From contig JAQUWF010000001.1 of assembly GCA_028692975.1 (NCBI GenBank), positions 1 to 64,000 of the forward strand: 64,000 bases of DNA, given 5' to 3'. The stretch's first letter is position 1. Every line of letters begins with the position of its first letter. Positions 8,608 to 17,930 of the stretch are shown in pieces. The notes beneath the pieces are model-generated. The model did not search any database and was not told the DNA's origin. It saw nothing but the letters and a program-made list of their open reading frames with translations. The stretch is from Lachnospiraceae bacterium (GTDB lineage Bacteria; Bacillota; Clostridia; Lachnospirales; Lachnospiraceae). Position numbers and translations under genes: made by a program.

Positions 8608-8638
8608 TAATAAACCGGTAAAAAAAGAGGAGGAAAAA

Positions 8639-9469
8639 ATGGAAAATCTTAAAGTAATGGCATATGACCTGCGCAAGGATGTCATTGACATGATCGTGGA
8701 AGGCAAGGGCGGCCATATCGGCGGTGACATGAGCGTGATGGAAACTCTGGTGGCACTGTATTTTGACCAGATGAACGCAAGCCCGGAAAACATGGATGAC
8801 CCGGATCGTGACCGTTTCGTCATGAGTAAAGGACATTCTGTAGAGGCATTGTACGCAGTGCTGGCAAAGAAAGGATTCTTCCCGATGGAGGAAGTCATCA
8901 GCCAGTTCTCAAAATTTGGTTCTAAATATATCGGACATCCAAACAATAAACTGCCGGGTATCGAGATGAACTCCGGTTCCCTGGGACATGGGCTTCCCGT
9001 ATGTGTGGGCATGGCCATGGCAGGAAAAATGGATAAAAAAGATTACCGTGTCTACACTGTCATGGGCGATGGCGAATTAGCCGAAGGCTCTGTATGGGAA
9101 GGTGCTATGGCAGGCGGACATTACAAGCTTGATAATCTCTGTGCAGTGGTTGATCGCAACAGACTGCAGATCTCCGGCAGTACGGAAGACGTCATGTCTC
9201 AGGATGTGCAGGAAGAGAGATGGGCAAGCTTTGGATGGAACGTGTTAAGCGTGGATGGCAATGATCTGGACGCAATGATCCAGGCATTCGAAGACGCAAA
9301 AACATGTAAGGGAAAACCAACCGTTATCATCGCAAATACCATCAAGGGCTGTGGTTCTTCTGTTATGGAAAATAAGGCTGCATGGCATCATCATGTGCCA
9401 AGCCCAGAAGAATATGCACAGATCATGAAAGACTTAGACGCCAGAAAGGAGGCATTACTCCATGAATAA
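8639..9469 (+). CDS. Transketolase, N-terminal (TPP-binding) subunit
   Basis: First half of a split transketolase. The 276-residue subunit has the ThDP signature GDGELAEGSVWEGAMAGGHY (about 142-161), the upstream GGHIGGDMSVMETLVAL and the SKGHSVEALYAVL region. It transfers two-carbon ketol units together with the next gene's product. The start at 8639 is preferred because AGAGGAGG lies just before it; an in-frame GTG at 8597, within the isomerase gene, has no such site. It overlaps the C-terminal subunit gene by 8 bases, consistent with translational coupling. In this setting it may be specialised for a sugar-phosphate other than xylulose 5-phosphate. Confidence 0.93.
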   Translation: MENLKVMAYDLRKDVIDMIVEGKGGHIGGDMSVMETLVALYFDQMNASPENMDDPDRDRFVMSKGHSVEALYAVLAKKGFFPMEEVISQFSKFGSKYIGHPNNKLPGIEMNSGSLGHGLPVCVGMAMAGKMDKKDYRVYTVMGDGELAEGSVWEGAMAGGHYKLDNLCAVVDRNRLQISGSTEDVMSQDVQEERWASFGWNVLSVDGNDLDAMIQAFEDAKTCKGKPTVIIANTIKGCGSSVMENKAAWHHHVPSPEEYAQIMKDLDARKEALLHE

Positions 9470-10394
9470 AGTACCGAATCGCCAGGCCATCTGTGAAGTG
9501 CTGATGGAAGAGGCAAAAAATGATAAAGATATCGTCGTGTTATGCAGTGATTCAAGAGGAAGTGCTTCGCTGGCACCTTTCGCAAAGGCATTCCCGGAGC
9601 AGTTCGTTGAGATGGGTATCGCAGAGCAGAATCTGGTAGGCGTGTCCGCGGGCCTTGCAAAATGTGGCAAGAAGCCATTCGCAGCATCACCGGCCTGCTT
9701 CTTGTCCACCAGAAGCTACGAGCAGGCAAAGGTTGACTGTGCTTACTCCAACACCAATGTTACCCTCATCGGCATTAGCGGCGGCATCAGCTACGGTGCA
9801 CTGGGCATGAGCCATCATTCCGCACAGGATATCGCGGCAATGTCTGCGATCCCAAACATGAGAGTATACCTCCCAAGCGACCGCTACCAGACCAAATGCC
9901 TGATCGAAGCATTATTGAAAGATGAGAAGCCTGCTTATATCCGTGTGGGACGTAATGCAGTGGAAGATATCTACAGTGAAGAAAACTGTCCATTCCAGAT
10001 GGACAAGGCAACGGTTGTATGTGAAGGTACGGACGTAGCCATCATCGCCTGCGGTGAGATGGTGAAACCGGCTGTGGACGCGGCTGCATTGCTGAAAGAG
10101 CAGGGTATCAGCGCGACGGTGGTGGATATGTACTGCGTGAAGCCTCTGGATAAAGAGGCCATCGTAAAGGCAGCGGCCAACGCCAAGGCTGTCATTACCG
10201 TGGAAGAGCATGCACCGTTTGGCGGCCTTGGTTCCATGGTCAGCCAGGTAGTAGGAAGCGAATGCCCGAAGAAGGTGATCAACATCGCGCTTCCAGACGC
10301 ACCGGTGATCACAGGAACTTCCCGGGAAGTATTTGATTATTATGGAATGAACGCGGAAGGCATCGCAAAGAAAGCGGCTGAATTGGTGAAATAA
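9462..10394 (+). CDS. Transketolase, C-terminal subunit
   Basis: The 310-residue partner of the preceding gene, covering the pyrimidine-binding and C-terminal domains. It contains the catalytic-glutamate region VEMGIAEQNLVGVSAGLA (about 47-64), the GALGMSHHSAQDIA loop and, near the C-terminus, VEEHAPFGGLGSMVSQV. Split pairs of this form occur in many anaerobes and also as dedicated enzymes in sugar operons, for example apulose-4-phosphate transketolase. Its TAA is immediately followed by the ATG of the FGGY kinase. Confidence 0.93.
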   Translation: MNKVPNRQAICEVLMEEAKNDKDIVVLCSDSRGSASLAPFAKAFPEQFVEMGIAEQNLVGVSAGLAKCGKKPFAASPACFLSTRSYEQAKVDCAYSNTNVTLIGISGGISYGALGMSHHSAQDIAAMSAIPNMRVYLPSDRYQTKCLIEALLKDEKPAYIRVGRNAVEDIYSEENCPFQMDKATVVCEGTDVAIIACGEMVKPAVDAAALLKEQGISATVVDMYCVKPLDKEAIVKAAANAKAVITVEEHAPFGGLGSMVSQVVGSECPKKVINIALPDAPVITGTSREVFDYYGMNAEGIAKKAAELVK

Positions 10395-11861
10395 ATGAAA
10401 TATATCATAGGAATCGATCAAAGCACACAGGGAACAAAGGCACTGCTCTTTGATGAGCAGGGGGATCTCCTGGGTCGTGCGGATCTGCCCCACAAACAGA
10501 TCATCAATGAGAAGGGCTGGGTAGAGCATGATCCGGAGGAATTCTATGGTAATGCCATCCAGGTGGTAAGAAATGTGGTGGAAGCGGCTGGTATTGACAA
10601 AGAAGATATCGCAGGCGTGGGCATCAGCAATCAGCGGGAAACTGCATTAGCCTGGGACAAGGACGGCAAACCGGTCTATAACGCTATCGTCTGGCAGTGT
10701 GCCAGAGGCGAGGCTATCTGTGGACGTATCGCGGATGGCGCAGAGATGGTAAAAGAACATACAGGTCTACAGCTTTCTCCATATTTTTCAGCGGCGAAGA
10801 TCGCATGGATACTGGAGAACGTGGAGGGTGCAAGGGAAAAGGCCGACGCGGGAACATTACATTACGGGACCGTGGATTCCTTTCTGGTATATCGTCTGAC
10901 GAAAGGAAATTCCTACAGAACGGACTATTCCAATGCATCCAGGACACAGCTTTTCAACATCAGGAAGCTTGCCTGGGATCAGGAGATATGCCAGTTGTTC
11001 GGCGTGCCGAAGAAGAATCTGCCAGAGGTAACGGATTCCAACGGTTACTACGGAGAGACGGATTTCGAAGGATTTCTGGAACATCCGGTGCCGATTCACG
11101 GTGTCATGGGAGATTCCCATGGTGCACTTTTCGGACAGGGATGTCTGGAAAAGGGCATGATCAAGGCTACCTATGGGACAGGATCTTCTGTCATGATGAA
11201 TGTGGGGGAGACGCCGGTATTTAGCGACAGTGTGGTCACATCCCTGGCCTGGGGCATGGACGGCAAAGTGAATTATGTGCTGGAAGGAAACATCAACTAT
11301 ACGGGAGCAGTCATCAGTTGGATCCAGAAGGACCTTCACCTGATCGATTCTGCGGCAGAGACAGAGGATCTTGCAAGACAGGCGGATCCCAACGACAGCA
11401 CCTACGTGGTACCGGCCTTTTCGGGGCTGGGAGCGCCATACTGGGACAGCAATGCCAAAGCAGTGATCTGCGGTATTACCAGGACCACCCGACAGGCGGA
11501 GATGGTAAGGGCGGCGCTGGACTGCATCGCCTACCAGATCACAGACATTGTGGATGTGATGCGCAGGGATGCAGGAATAGAGATCCTGGAACTGCGGGTA
11601 GATGGCGGACCCACCAGAAATAAATACCTTATGGAATTCCAGAGCGATATCTTAAATATTCCGGTACAGATACCAAATGCCGAGGAATTATCCGGCATCG
11701 GAGCTGCCTATGCGGCAGGTATCGGACTTGGGATCTATGACAGAGAGCATATTTTCCAGAGGATGAAAAGAACCAAATTTGCACCATCTATGACTGCTGC
11801 TACAAGGGAACAGAAAAAAGCAGGATGGAAGGAAGCGGTCAGCCTGGTGCTGACGAAGTAG
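10395..11861 (+). CDS. FGGY-family carbohydrate kinase (glycerol/xylulose-kinase-like)
   Basis: A 488-residue ATP-dependent carbohydrate kinase. The N-terminal phosphate loop is IGIDQSTQGTKALLFD (about 4-19). Family marks include GISNQRETALAWD, ATYGTGSSVMMNVG, YVVPAFSGLGAPYWD and LRVDGGPTRNKYLMEFQSD; the ISNQRET and GLGAPYWD motifs look glycerol-kinase-like. The genetic context (isomerase then kinase then transketolase) fits phosphorylation of a ketose. It starts directly after the transketolase stop and ends the operon before a terminator. Exact substrate unknown. Confidence 0.9.
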   Translation: MKYIIGIDQSTQGTKALLFDEQGDLLGRADLPHKQIINEKGWVEHDPEEFYGNAIQVVRNVVEAAGIDKEDIAGVGISNQRETALAWDKDGKPVYNAIVWQCARGEAICGRIADGAEMVKEHTGLQLSPYFSAAKIAWILENVEGAREKADAGTLHYGTVDSFLVYRLTKGNSYRTDYSNASRTQLFNIRKLAWDQEICQLFGVPKKNLPEVTDSNGYYGETDFEGFLEHPVPIHGVMGDSHGALFGQGCLEKGMIKATYGTGSSVMMNVGETPVFSDSVVTSLAWGMDGKVNYVLEGNINYTGAVISWIQKDLHLIDSAAETEDLARQADPNDSTYVVPAFSGLGAPYWDSNAKAVICGITRTTRQAEMVRAALDCIAYQITDIVDVMRRDAGIEILELRVDGGPTRNKYLMEFQSDILNIPVQIPNAEELSGIGAAYAAGIGLGIYDREHIFQRMKRTKFAPSMTAATREQKKAGWKEAVSLVLTK

Positions 11862-11880
11862 GAACTATAATGGTTGATGA

Positions 11881-11918
11881 GAAGGCACCTTTCAGGTTAA
11901 ACTGGAAGGCGCCTTTTT
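11881..11918 (+). terminator. Terminator after the FGGY kinase
   Basis: AAGGCACCTTTCAG pairs with CTGGAAGGCGCCTT, followed by TTT. The T-run merges into the first 51-bp repeat. Confidence 0.8.
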
Positions 11919-12130
11919 GGCAGCCAGCGTATAATTCCTTCTTTGCTGCCCAAAAATAGGAAGTGTTTTGGCAGCCAGCGCATAATTCCTTCTTTGCTGC
12001 CCAAAAATAGGAAGTGTTTTGGCAGCCAGCGCATAATTCCTTCTCTGCTGTCCAAAAAATAGGACGGGTTTTGGCAGCCAGCGTATAAATCCCATTTTGC
12101 TGCCCAAAAAGAAACGGAAATTTGGCAGCA
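11915..12130. repeat. Tandem array of about 51-bp hairpin units
   Basis: Four units start at 11915, 11966, 12017 and 12069, with a partial fifth at 12120. Each begins TTTTGGCAGCCAGCG and ends near GCTGCCCAAAAAT, so TTTGG-CAGC can pair with GCTG-CCAAA inside each unit. Units 1 and 2 are almost identical; 3 and 4 are more diverged. No coding signal is convincing. The rest of the gap up to 12240 holds only the promoter region for cardiolipin synthase (a TATACT at about 12212). Confidence 0.85.
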
Positions 12131-12239
12131 ATCAGTATTATACAATGAATTTGCCAAATGATTTTTGCGGGAATGTAATGTGTATAGGGTTTGAAAATAT
12201 TTCTGGTATGTTATACTATTGAAATAGAAGGCAGAAGTA

Positions 12240-13862
12240 ATGGCTTTCGATGGATGCGGAACTAGAAAGGCAAATGGGAAGCGGGATATGGAAAACACAG
12301 AAAAAAGAGAATTGCATTTATTAAAAAAAGGCCGCAAGGACGTGATACATATGGTGTTTAGCAGGCTGGGGCTGGTGATTATCCTGCTTTTGATACAGGT
12401 GCTGATCCAGATCAGTATTTTCGAATGGTTTGCATCATTCCTGCCGCAGTTTTTTGGCGGGACGATGGCATTTGCCCTGCTTATGGTGATTGTACTGATT
12501 AATATGGATCTGGATGCCACAGCGAAAATCACATGGCTGGTCATTGTTATGCTGTTTCCTGTCTTTGGCGTTTTGCTGTTCTGGTTTATCCAGAGTGATC
12601 TGGGGCATAAGGTTTTGAAGAAGCGGATGCAGGGGCTGTTGAGGGAGACGCAGGATATGATTCCGCAGTCACAGCCGTCTGTGGAGCAGCTGTCGGGGGA
12701 GCAGCCAGGTGTGGCATCTCTGGTAAAATACATACATCGGAGCGGCTGTTTTCCTGTATATGAAAATACAGAGGTCACTTATTTTCCTTTGGGAGAAGAA
12801 AAGTTTCAAAAGATGCTGGTGGAACTGGAACAGGCAGAGCATTTTATTTTCCTGGAGTACTTTATTATAGACGAAGGCCTTATGTGGGGGCAGATCCTGG
12901 ATATTCTGGCGCGAAAGGCGGCCCAGGGCGTGGAGGTGCGTGTCATGTATGACGGTACCTGTGAACTTGCGCTGCTTCCTGGAAATTATCCGAAGAAGTT
13001 ACAGGCTCTTGGGATTAAGTGCAAGGTGTTCGCTCCGATCAGGCCTGTTTTGTCCACCCATTATAATTACCGTGATCATCGAAAGATTCTGGTTATCGAT
13101 GGTCACACGGCATTTAATGGTGGTGTGAATCTGGCGGATGAATACATTAACCATACGGTCAAATATGGTCATTGGAAAGACACGGCAGTTATGCTGAAAG
13201 GGGAAGCGGTGAAAAGTTTTACCCTCATGTTCTTGCAGATGTGGAATGCGAGTGAGGCCCATATGGATTATGGGAATTATCTGGATTATCCAACGGGCAC
13301 TGCGCATAAGGCATCTGGCTATGTGCTGCCATATGGGGATTGCCCCGTGGATAATGATAAGGTAGGCGAGCGCGTTTATATGGACTTGCTCAATCGGGCA
13401 CAACATTATGTCCATATTATGTCACCCTATTTGATCCTGGATGGGGAACTGGAGACGGCGATCAAGTTTGCTGCGGAGCGCGGCGTGGACGTATCCATCA
13501 TCCTGCCGGGCATACCGGACAAGAAAATTCCTTACGCACTGGCCAGAACACATTATGCTACATTGCTGGATTCCGGGGTGAAAATATATGAGTACACACC
13601 GGGCTTTGTCCATGCGAAGGTATTTGTCTGCGATGACCAGGAGGCTGTGGTAGGAACCATTAATCTGGATTACCGAAGCCTGTATCATCACTTTGAGTGT
13701 GCGACTTATCTGAATGGCGTGGCTTGTATAGCCGATATCGAGCAGGACTTTGTACAGACAGTCGCAGAATGCAGACAGGTGAGCCGGGGAAATATCTGGA
13801 AAGACAAGAAAAGAATGTGCGTGCTGGGCATGGTCGTGAAGGTGATAGCACCGCTTTTGTAG
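12240..13862 (+). CDS. cls: Cardiolipin synthase (phospholipase D family)
   Basis: Membrane enzyme that condenses phosphatidylglycerol to cardiolipin. Two N-terminal membrane segments lie at about residues 38-62 and 72-105. Two PLD HKD motifs follow: HRKILVID with FNGGVN, and HAKVFVCD with VVGTINLDYRS. The 540-residue length is slightly above the usual 480-510 because of an N-terminal extension. The start is uncertain: ATG 12240 has only a weak AGAAGG-like site, and ATG 12288 (MENTEKRE) would remove 16 residues without touching the first membrane segment. It is transcribed alone. Confidence 0.93.
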   Translation: MAFDGCGTRKANGKRDMENTEKRELHLLKKGRKDVIHMVFSRLGLVIILLLIQVLIQISIFEWFASFLPQFFGGTMAFALLMVIVLINMDLDATAKITWLVIVMLFPVFGVLLFWFIQSDLGHKVLKKRMQGLLRETQDMIPQSQPSVEQLSGEQPGVASLVKYIHRSGCFPVYENTEVTYFPLGEEKFQKMLVELEQAEHFIFLEYFIIDEGLMWGQILDILARKAAQGVEVRVMYDGTCELALLPGNYPKKLQALGIKCKVFAPIRPVLSTHYNYRDHRKILVIDGHTAFNGGVNLADEYINHTVKYGHWKDTAVMLKGEAVKSFTLMFLQMWNASEAHMDYGNYLDYPTGTAHKASGYVLPYGDCPVDNDKVGERVYMDLLNRAQHYVHIMSPYLILDGELETAIKFAAERGVDVSIILPGIPDKKIPYALARTHYATLLDSGVKIYEYTPGFVHAKVFVCDDQEAVVGTINLDYRSLYHHFECATYLNGVACIADIEQDFVQTVAECRQVSRGNIWKDKKRMCVLGMVVKVIAPLL

Positions 13863-14026
13863 GCTGAGAAAGTGGCAGACGAGGGAAAATAGCACAAAAA
13901 TTATTGGGAAAACACAGGAAACCTTTACAGAGGATTAACATCACCAGGCTGGACTTTTTTGTGGGGGTAACGTATTATAATAGGAAGATAAATATTGTAA
14001 CCACACAAAAAAAGAAAGGCAACAAA

Positions 14027-14917
14027 ATGATAAAAGTAATAGCAGCAGACATGGATGGGACATTGTTGAATGATGAACATGCTTTGGATCAGGAGACTTA
14101 TGATGCAATCAAGCAGGCAATCGATCGTGGCATGCGGTTTATTATCGCCACGGGACGGAATTTAAATAGCGTAGAAGAGACATTGCAGGGATTTGACCTG
14201 CCCTGTGACTATGTGCTGGCCAGCGGCGCGGAGATCCGGGACAGAAAGCACCGGGTGCTGCGGAGAGTAGGCATGCCCTGGGAGACGGTGGAGCGGGTGT
14301 TGGCGTGCCTGGATTCATACCATGTTGTTCCCAATATTTTATCGGACGAGCATCATCATTGTATTGGGACGCGAGAGGCCGTGGAGGCGAGTCTTGTGCA
14401 GGATATGAAATTATTCCATATGACAGCATCGGATGAGAAAATTATAAACAGTGAATTGTACCAGAATATGCTCAAAAATCTCGTGCTGCTTCCGGATGTG
14501 CAGGCTTTGAAAGCACTGCAGATACCGGTATATAAGATCAGCCTGAATTCCGGGGATGCAGGATTTCTTGAGGAGATAAGACGCGAACTTGAACGGATTG
14601 ATGATCTTGCGGTAGCCTCTTCATTCCCGTTTAATATAGAAATCACAGATGTGCGGGCACAAAAGGGTCCGGCGTTAAAATATTTTATTGAAAAACAGGG
14701 CTACCATATGGATGAGGTTATGGTACTGGGTGACAGTATGAATGATTATTCCATGTTTACCATGCCTTTTGGGGCCACCGTTGCCATGGGAAACTCCATG
14801 CCGGAGATCCTGAAAGTCGCAAAATACATAACCAGGACCAACACAGAACATGGAGTGGCCCATGCAATCCGATCTGTCCTGCAGGAACCGATCCTGAGAA
14901 CCCTGAGGAAAGCATAA
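14027..14917 (+). CDS. Cof-type HAD-IIB family phosphatase
   Basis: A 296-residue haloacid-dehalogenase phosphatase. Motif I is DMDGTLLND (residues 8-16), motif II lies in FIIATGRN, and motif IV is VLGDSMNDYSMF, with the large C2B cap between. Such enzymes dephosphorylate sugar phosphates or cofactors; the substrate is unknown. The start at 14027 (AAGAAAGG upstream) is chosen because motif I then sits at the usual distance from the N-terminus, although the frame is open further upstream. A TATAAT at 13976-13981 may be its -10 box. Confidence 0.9.
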   Translation: MIKVIAADMDGTLLNDEHALDQETYDAIKQAIDRGMRFIIATGRNLNSVEETLQGFDLPCDYVLASGAEIRDRKHRVLRRVGMPWETVERVLACLDSYHVVPNILSDEHHHCIGTREAVEASLVQDMKLFHMTASDEKIINSELYQNMLKNLVLLPDVQALKALQIPVYKISLNSGDAGFLEEIRRELERIDDLAVASSFPFNIEITDVRAQKGPALKYFIEKQGYHMDEVMVLGDSMNDYSMFTMPFGATVAMGNSMPEILKVAKYITRTNTEHGVAHAIRSVLQEPILRTLRKA

Positions 14918-14986
14918 AGTAAATATAAAAACTAAAGGAATTACGGGAGACATGGACCGGGGATTCGTTTCATAGGAGAATACAAT

Positions 14987-15027
14987 AAAAAATTCCAACC
15001 GGAATAGTTCGTCCGGTTGGAATTTTT
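14987..15027. terminator. Bidirectional terminator between the HAD and glucosaminidase genes
   Basis: AAAATTCCAACCGG and CCGGTTGGAATTTT form a perfect stem around a ten-base loop with A/T runs on both sides; it serves both converging genes. Confidence 0.92.
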
Positions 15028-15885
15028 CTATTTATGTACTTCATTTCCATTTCCATCATATACATGATACCCGTCTTTGCAGGCGGCAAAGGCATTTTCC
15101 GTTGATGTGAATGCGCCCAGCTGACTGTCAGCATCTTCCCAGCTTTTGCGGACACGGTATAAAGGGTCAGTCACGGTGGCGGCTTGTTCCGGCACGTCGT
15201 ATTTCGTCAGGTCATACCGCTGAATGATATCACAGATCTTATCCACATAATCACTGTCTGTAGCATAGCCACCGTTTTTGATAATGTTGATGGCAGTCAC
15301 GTAATCTGTCTCGCCCTTGAGCCCTGCATAGCGTTGTGCTCCTTCATCGGTCGCGCCCAGGAGATACGCCGCATGATCTGCGATAGAATCTTCGATGCAG
15401 GGATAACTGCGAAAGTCTGCCATAATATTGACAACCTGCCCGTCATATTCCTCCCAGGTCTCTTTTTCGAATGTAGTGGCACCGTCCCAGGTGCTGTTCG
15501 CCCAGGTGTTTCCCGATAATTCAGCCTTCATACCGAAGCAGTTATTTGCTTCGGTGGCCGCCGTGGTAGATAAGTAACCGGATTCCAGAATGCACTGCGC
15601 TGCACTGACACTGGCCAGTATTCCACTGCGCTGGTAATCTTTCCGGCACATTTCTCCGATTTTGGCAGCAATCTCTGTCTCGGGAAGCCCTGTCAGATCC
15701 CTGGCCAGTGTCTTTGTCCTTACCTGCGCTGTCTTGCCGGCTTCTACCGCCTGTGCATATTCCAGACAGGAGGACACCGGTGCGGACAACTGTCCGGCCT
15801 TGGCTACAGAAGAATCTGCCGCAATACCAGTGGTATACAAAAATGTAGTTGCAACAGCCGTTATGATAACAAATGATTTTTTCAT
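15028..15885 (-). CDS. Secreted N-acetylglucosaminidase (GH73/FlgJ-type)
   Basis: A 285-residue exported wall hydrolase. Residues 1-28 form a signal peptide. The glucosaminidase domain covers about 70-225, including SAAQCILESGYL (the glutamate is the likely acid catalyst), NNCFGMKAELSG and ADFRSYPCIEDSIADHAAYLL. The last 50 residues (YRVRKSWEDADSQLGAFTST) match a short C-terminal repeat common in Firmicute wall amidases and glucosaminidases, thought to aid wall binding. It cuts the glycan strand of peptidoglycan. Single gene, converging with the HAD gene. Confidence 0.9.
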   Translation of the reverse strand: MKKSFVIITAVATTFLYTTGIAADSSVAKAGQLSAPVSSCLEYAQAVEAGKTAQVRTKTLARDLTGLPETEIAAKIGEMCRKDYQRSGILASVSAAQCILESGYLSTTAATEANNCFGMKAELSGNTWANSTWDGATTFEKETWEEYDGQVVNIMADFRSYPCIEDSIADHAAYLLGATDEGAQRYAGLKGETDYVTAINIIKNGGYATDSDYVDKICDIIQRYDLTKYDVPEQAATVTDPLYRVRKSWEDADSQLGAFTSTENAFAACKDGYHVYDGNGNEVHK

Positions 15886-15951
15886 ATTTTACCTCAAAAA
15901 TTATGTAGTAACTATACTATACAACTTCTGGGGAAATATTACAAAATTTTT

Positions 15952-16458
15952 TTAATCAGCAATAATCCACTCTGATTTCCCGCAATTTGAGCAGCGGTAG
16001 CGTTCCGGATGGCGGGTAAAGTTGGAACTACGCTGCCGGAAGATCTCGGTACCGCAGCATTGGCAGATAAAATGATAATTTGCCCGGCGAATCTGCTCTT
16101 TGTGCAATTCTGCGGATGCGCATTCGGATAGATTTGCCGTGCGGGAGACAGAATAGCCATATCGATGATTGACGATTTGAGCATAGCGCAGAAAGGTCTT
16201 GCCATGATTCATGCAGCCTGGAAGCGTATGTATCAATTCGTGCATCATAGTGTTTTTCATCGCAGCAGAATCGTCGAGAATCAGCCGGGAAATAGTGATC
16301 TGGTATCTGCCGGTCCTACGGTCTTTGGTACAGGTGCCAAGACGTGTCAGGGCATTGCTGTATTTTATATGCGGTTCTATTTTGGTGACAGGCACCGGCA
16401 GGCCGGCATTCAGGGCCTCCTGTATGGCGGTGCTTAAAATGTATTCCGAGTATTCCAT
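15952..16458 (-). CDS. SprT-like zinc metalloprotease-type protein
   Basis: A 168-residue cytoplasmic protein of the SprT/Spartan-like family. The metal site is HELIHTLPGCMNHGKTF, with two histidines and glutamate in HExxH and a third histidine downstream. A C-terminal zinc ribbon follows with two CxxC pairs (FICQCCG and RCSNCG). The start at ATG 16458 is supported by AAGGAG upstream, though the spacing is about 13 bases; the frame remains open for 21 more codons. The physiological target is unknown. Confidence 0.85.
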   Translation of the reverse strand: MEYSEYILSTAIQEALNAGLPVPVTKIEPHIKYSNALTRLGTCTKDRRTGRYQITISRLILDDSAAMKNTMMHELIHTLPGCMNHGKTFLRYAQIVNHRYGYSVSRTANLSECASAELHKEQIRRANYHFICQCCGTEIFRQRSSNFTRHPERYRCSNCGKSEWIIAD

Positions 16459-16531
16459 GGTCTTTGGTGAACTCCTTTGTATGCATACTCTTATTTTACA
16501 TGGAAGGGAGCAGATATACAAGAATCATTTA

Positions 16532-17797
16532 TCACCAGTGTTTTGCAATCTCCTCTTTAATCAGGTTTACATAACGTTGCGCTTTGGGAATGTCATGGTT
16601 GATGGTGTACACATCGCGCTGGGTGATCTCCAGTTTGCAGCCTTTTGCACATTCCAGTGTCTTGTCGATGCTGGCCCGAACTGCATTTTCGTCCAAAACG
16701 GTGCCGGTACCCAGCATATTTGGGGACGGCTTGCGGTGATAAATCACAGTCTTGCGGTCACGGAGCCGCTCGCCCATGATATCCTCGTTGGACCAGGGAG
16801 AGATAGAAACACGGCGCAAGTTGTCCAGTTTGCTGATGCAGTTATCCCAGATGGGGTCTACGGGTTCACAGCAGCCGTAGGAGAGAAGGCCGAATTGCTC
16901 GGAAATCTTTTTGTAGCATGGGAAGATCATTTCCTCATACATTTTCGGAGAGATGACCACCGTCTCCTGAGAGTCCATAAATCCCCACACATCCTTTGGT
17001 GTGAAAGCACGTTTGGCGAATTCTTCTTCCCCGGGCAGTTCGTGAGTGTAACACCAGCTGCCCTGTCCCAGAGCCTGTGCGCCCGTGGTGGGCAGAATCA
17101 GTTTTTTGCTCTCCAGCAGTTTATAATAATCCAGGGTATCATCTGCAATACGGTTCATCATATCCAGGAACAGTTCCGGATAGTCGGTCATGGCAAAGAT
17201 CAGATTCTCCATGCCCATGAGATGGATCAACATCTGGGTCGGCACGCTATAGAGGCAGTCCATGCTCATCTTAACCGGCAGGATATCGCCGAAAGTATCA
17301 TTCAGAATATCCAGCTTTGCATGGGTAGCGTCCATGTCCACGCCGAAATCACTCTTCTGGATCTTGTGGAAATCATCTTCCAAATCCTCAAGCTGCGGCT
17401 GGAAATGATAGCCAATACCTTCGCCACCATTTTTTTCCTGAGTATGGTCCACTTTCTCGTCGATATTAAAGAGCTTGAAATGACAATCGTATTCCAGTGG
17501 GAAATAATCTGGTGTGACACGGTCATCATCGAAGAGGTCCTGATTCAGATAATTACAGATCAGCTTCGTCTCCATCTCCCGGGCAAAATCTCCGGTGCAG
17601 TGCAGGCGCTGGGGCAGCAGTTCCTGGGCAAAGGTCCAGGTCTCCAGATGGATCATAGGCCGGGTACCCTTCAGATCATTGTGCAGATACCATTCCTTCC
17701 GCTTGGCAATGTTGGATTCCCGGTTGGCAAAATCCATTTGTTTCCTTGCTTCTTCTCTCAGAATTGCTTTATCTTGCTTAGAAATTGCATAGTCCAT
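16532..17797 (-). CDS. URO-D family protein (uroporphyrinogen decarboxylase-like)
   Basis: A 421-residue protein resembling the uroporphyrinogen decarboxylase/corrinoid methyltransferase superfamily, mainly over the C-terminal two thirds (YELFLDMMNRIADD-type helices, LLSYGCCEPVD, RRVSISPWSN). It is longer than heme-pathway HemE (about 350). No heme or corrinoid genes lie nearby, so heme synthesis is unlikely; many Clostridial members of this branch are thought to be methyltransferase-like or of unknown function. It is divergent from an AraC regulator, with 133 bp between the start codons, suggesting that regulator controls it. The substrate cannot be named. Confidence 0.75.
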   Translation of the reverse strand: MDYAISKQDKAILREEARKQMDFANRESNIAKRKEWYLHNDLKGTRPMIHLETWTFAQELLPQRLHCTGDFAREMETKLICNYLNQDLFDDDRVTPDYFPLEYDCHFKLFNIDEKVDHTQEKNGGEGIGYHFQPQLEDLEDDFHKIQKSDFGVDMDATHAKLDILNDTFGDILPVKMSMDCLYSVPTQMLIHLMGMENLIFAMTDYPELFLDMMNRIADDTLDYYKLLESKKLILPTTGAQALGQGSWCYTHELPGEEEFAKRAFTPKDVWGFMDSQETVVISPKMYEEMIFPCYKKISEQFGLLSYGCCEPVDPIWDNCISKLDNLRRVSISPWSNEDIMGERLRDRKTVIYHRKPSPNMLGTGTVLDENAVRASIDKTLECAKGCKLEITQRDVYTINHDIPKAQRYVNLIKEEIAKHW

Positions 17798-17930
17798 TTT
17801 TCTTACCTCACATTTTTTTTATTGTTTAAATACTGTTTATCCATTATTATAATAGATAGATATAAAAATACATTCCTTTATTATGCCATCTAATTATAAA
17901 ATCCTGCTATTCATAAAAGGAGGGAATCCT

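Noticed and set aside
16211..17893. 560-codon plus-strand ORF
   Set aside because: It is the shadow of the SprT-like and URO-D-like genes on the minus strand; it lacks a ribosome site and any recognisable domain.
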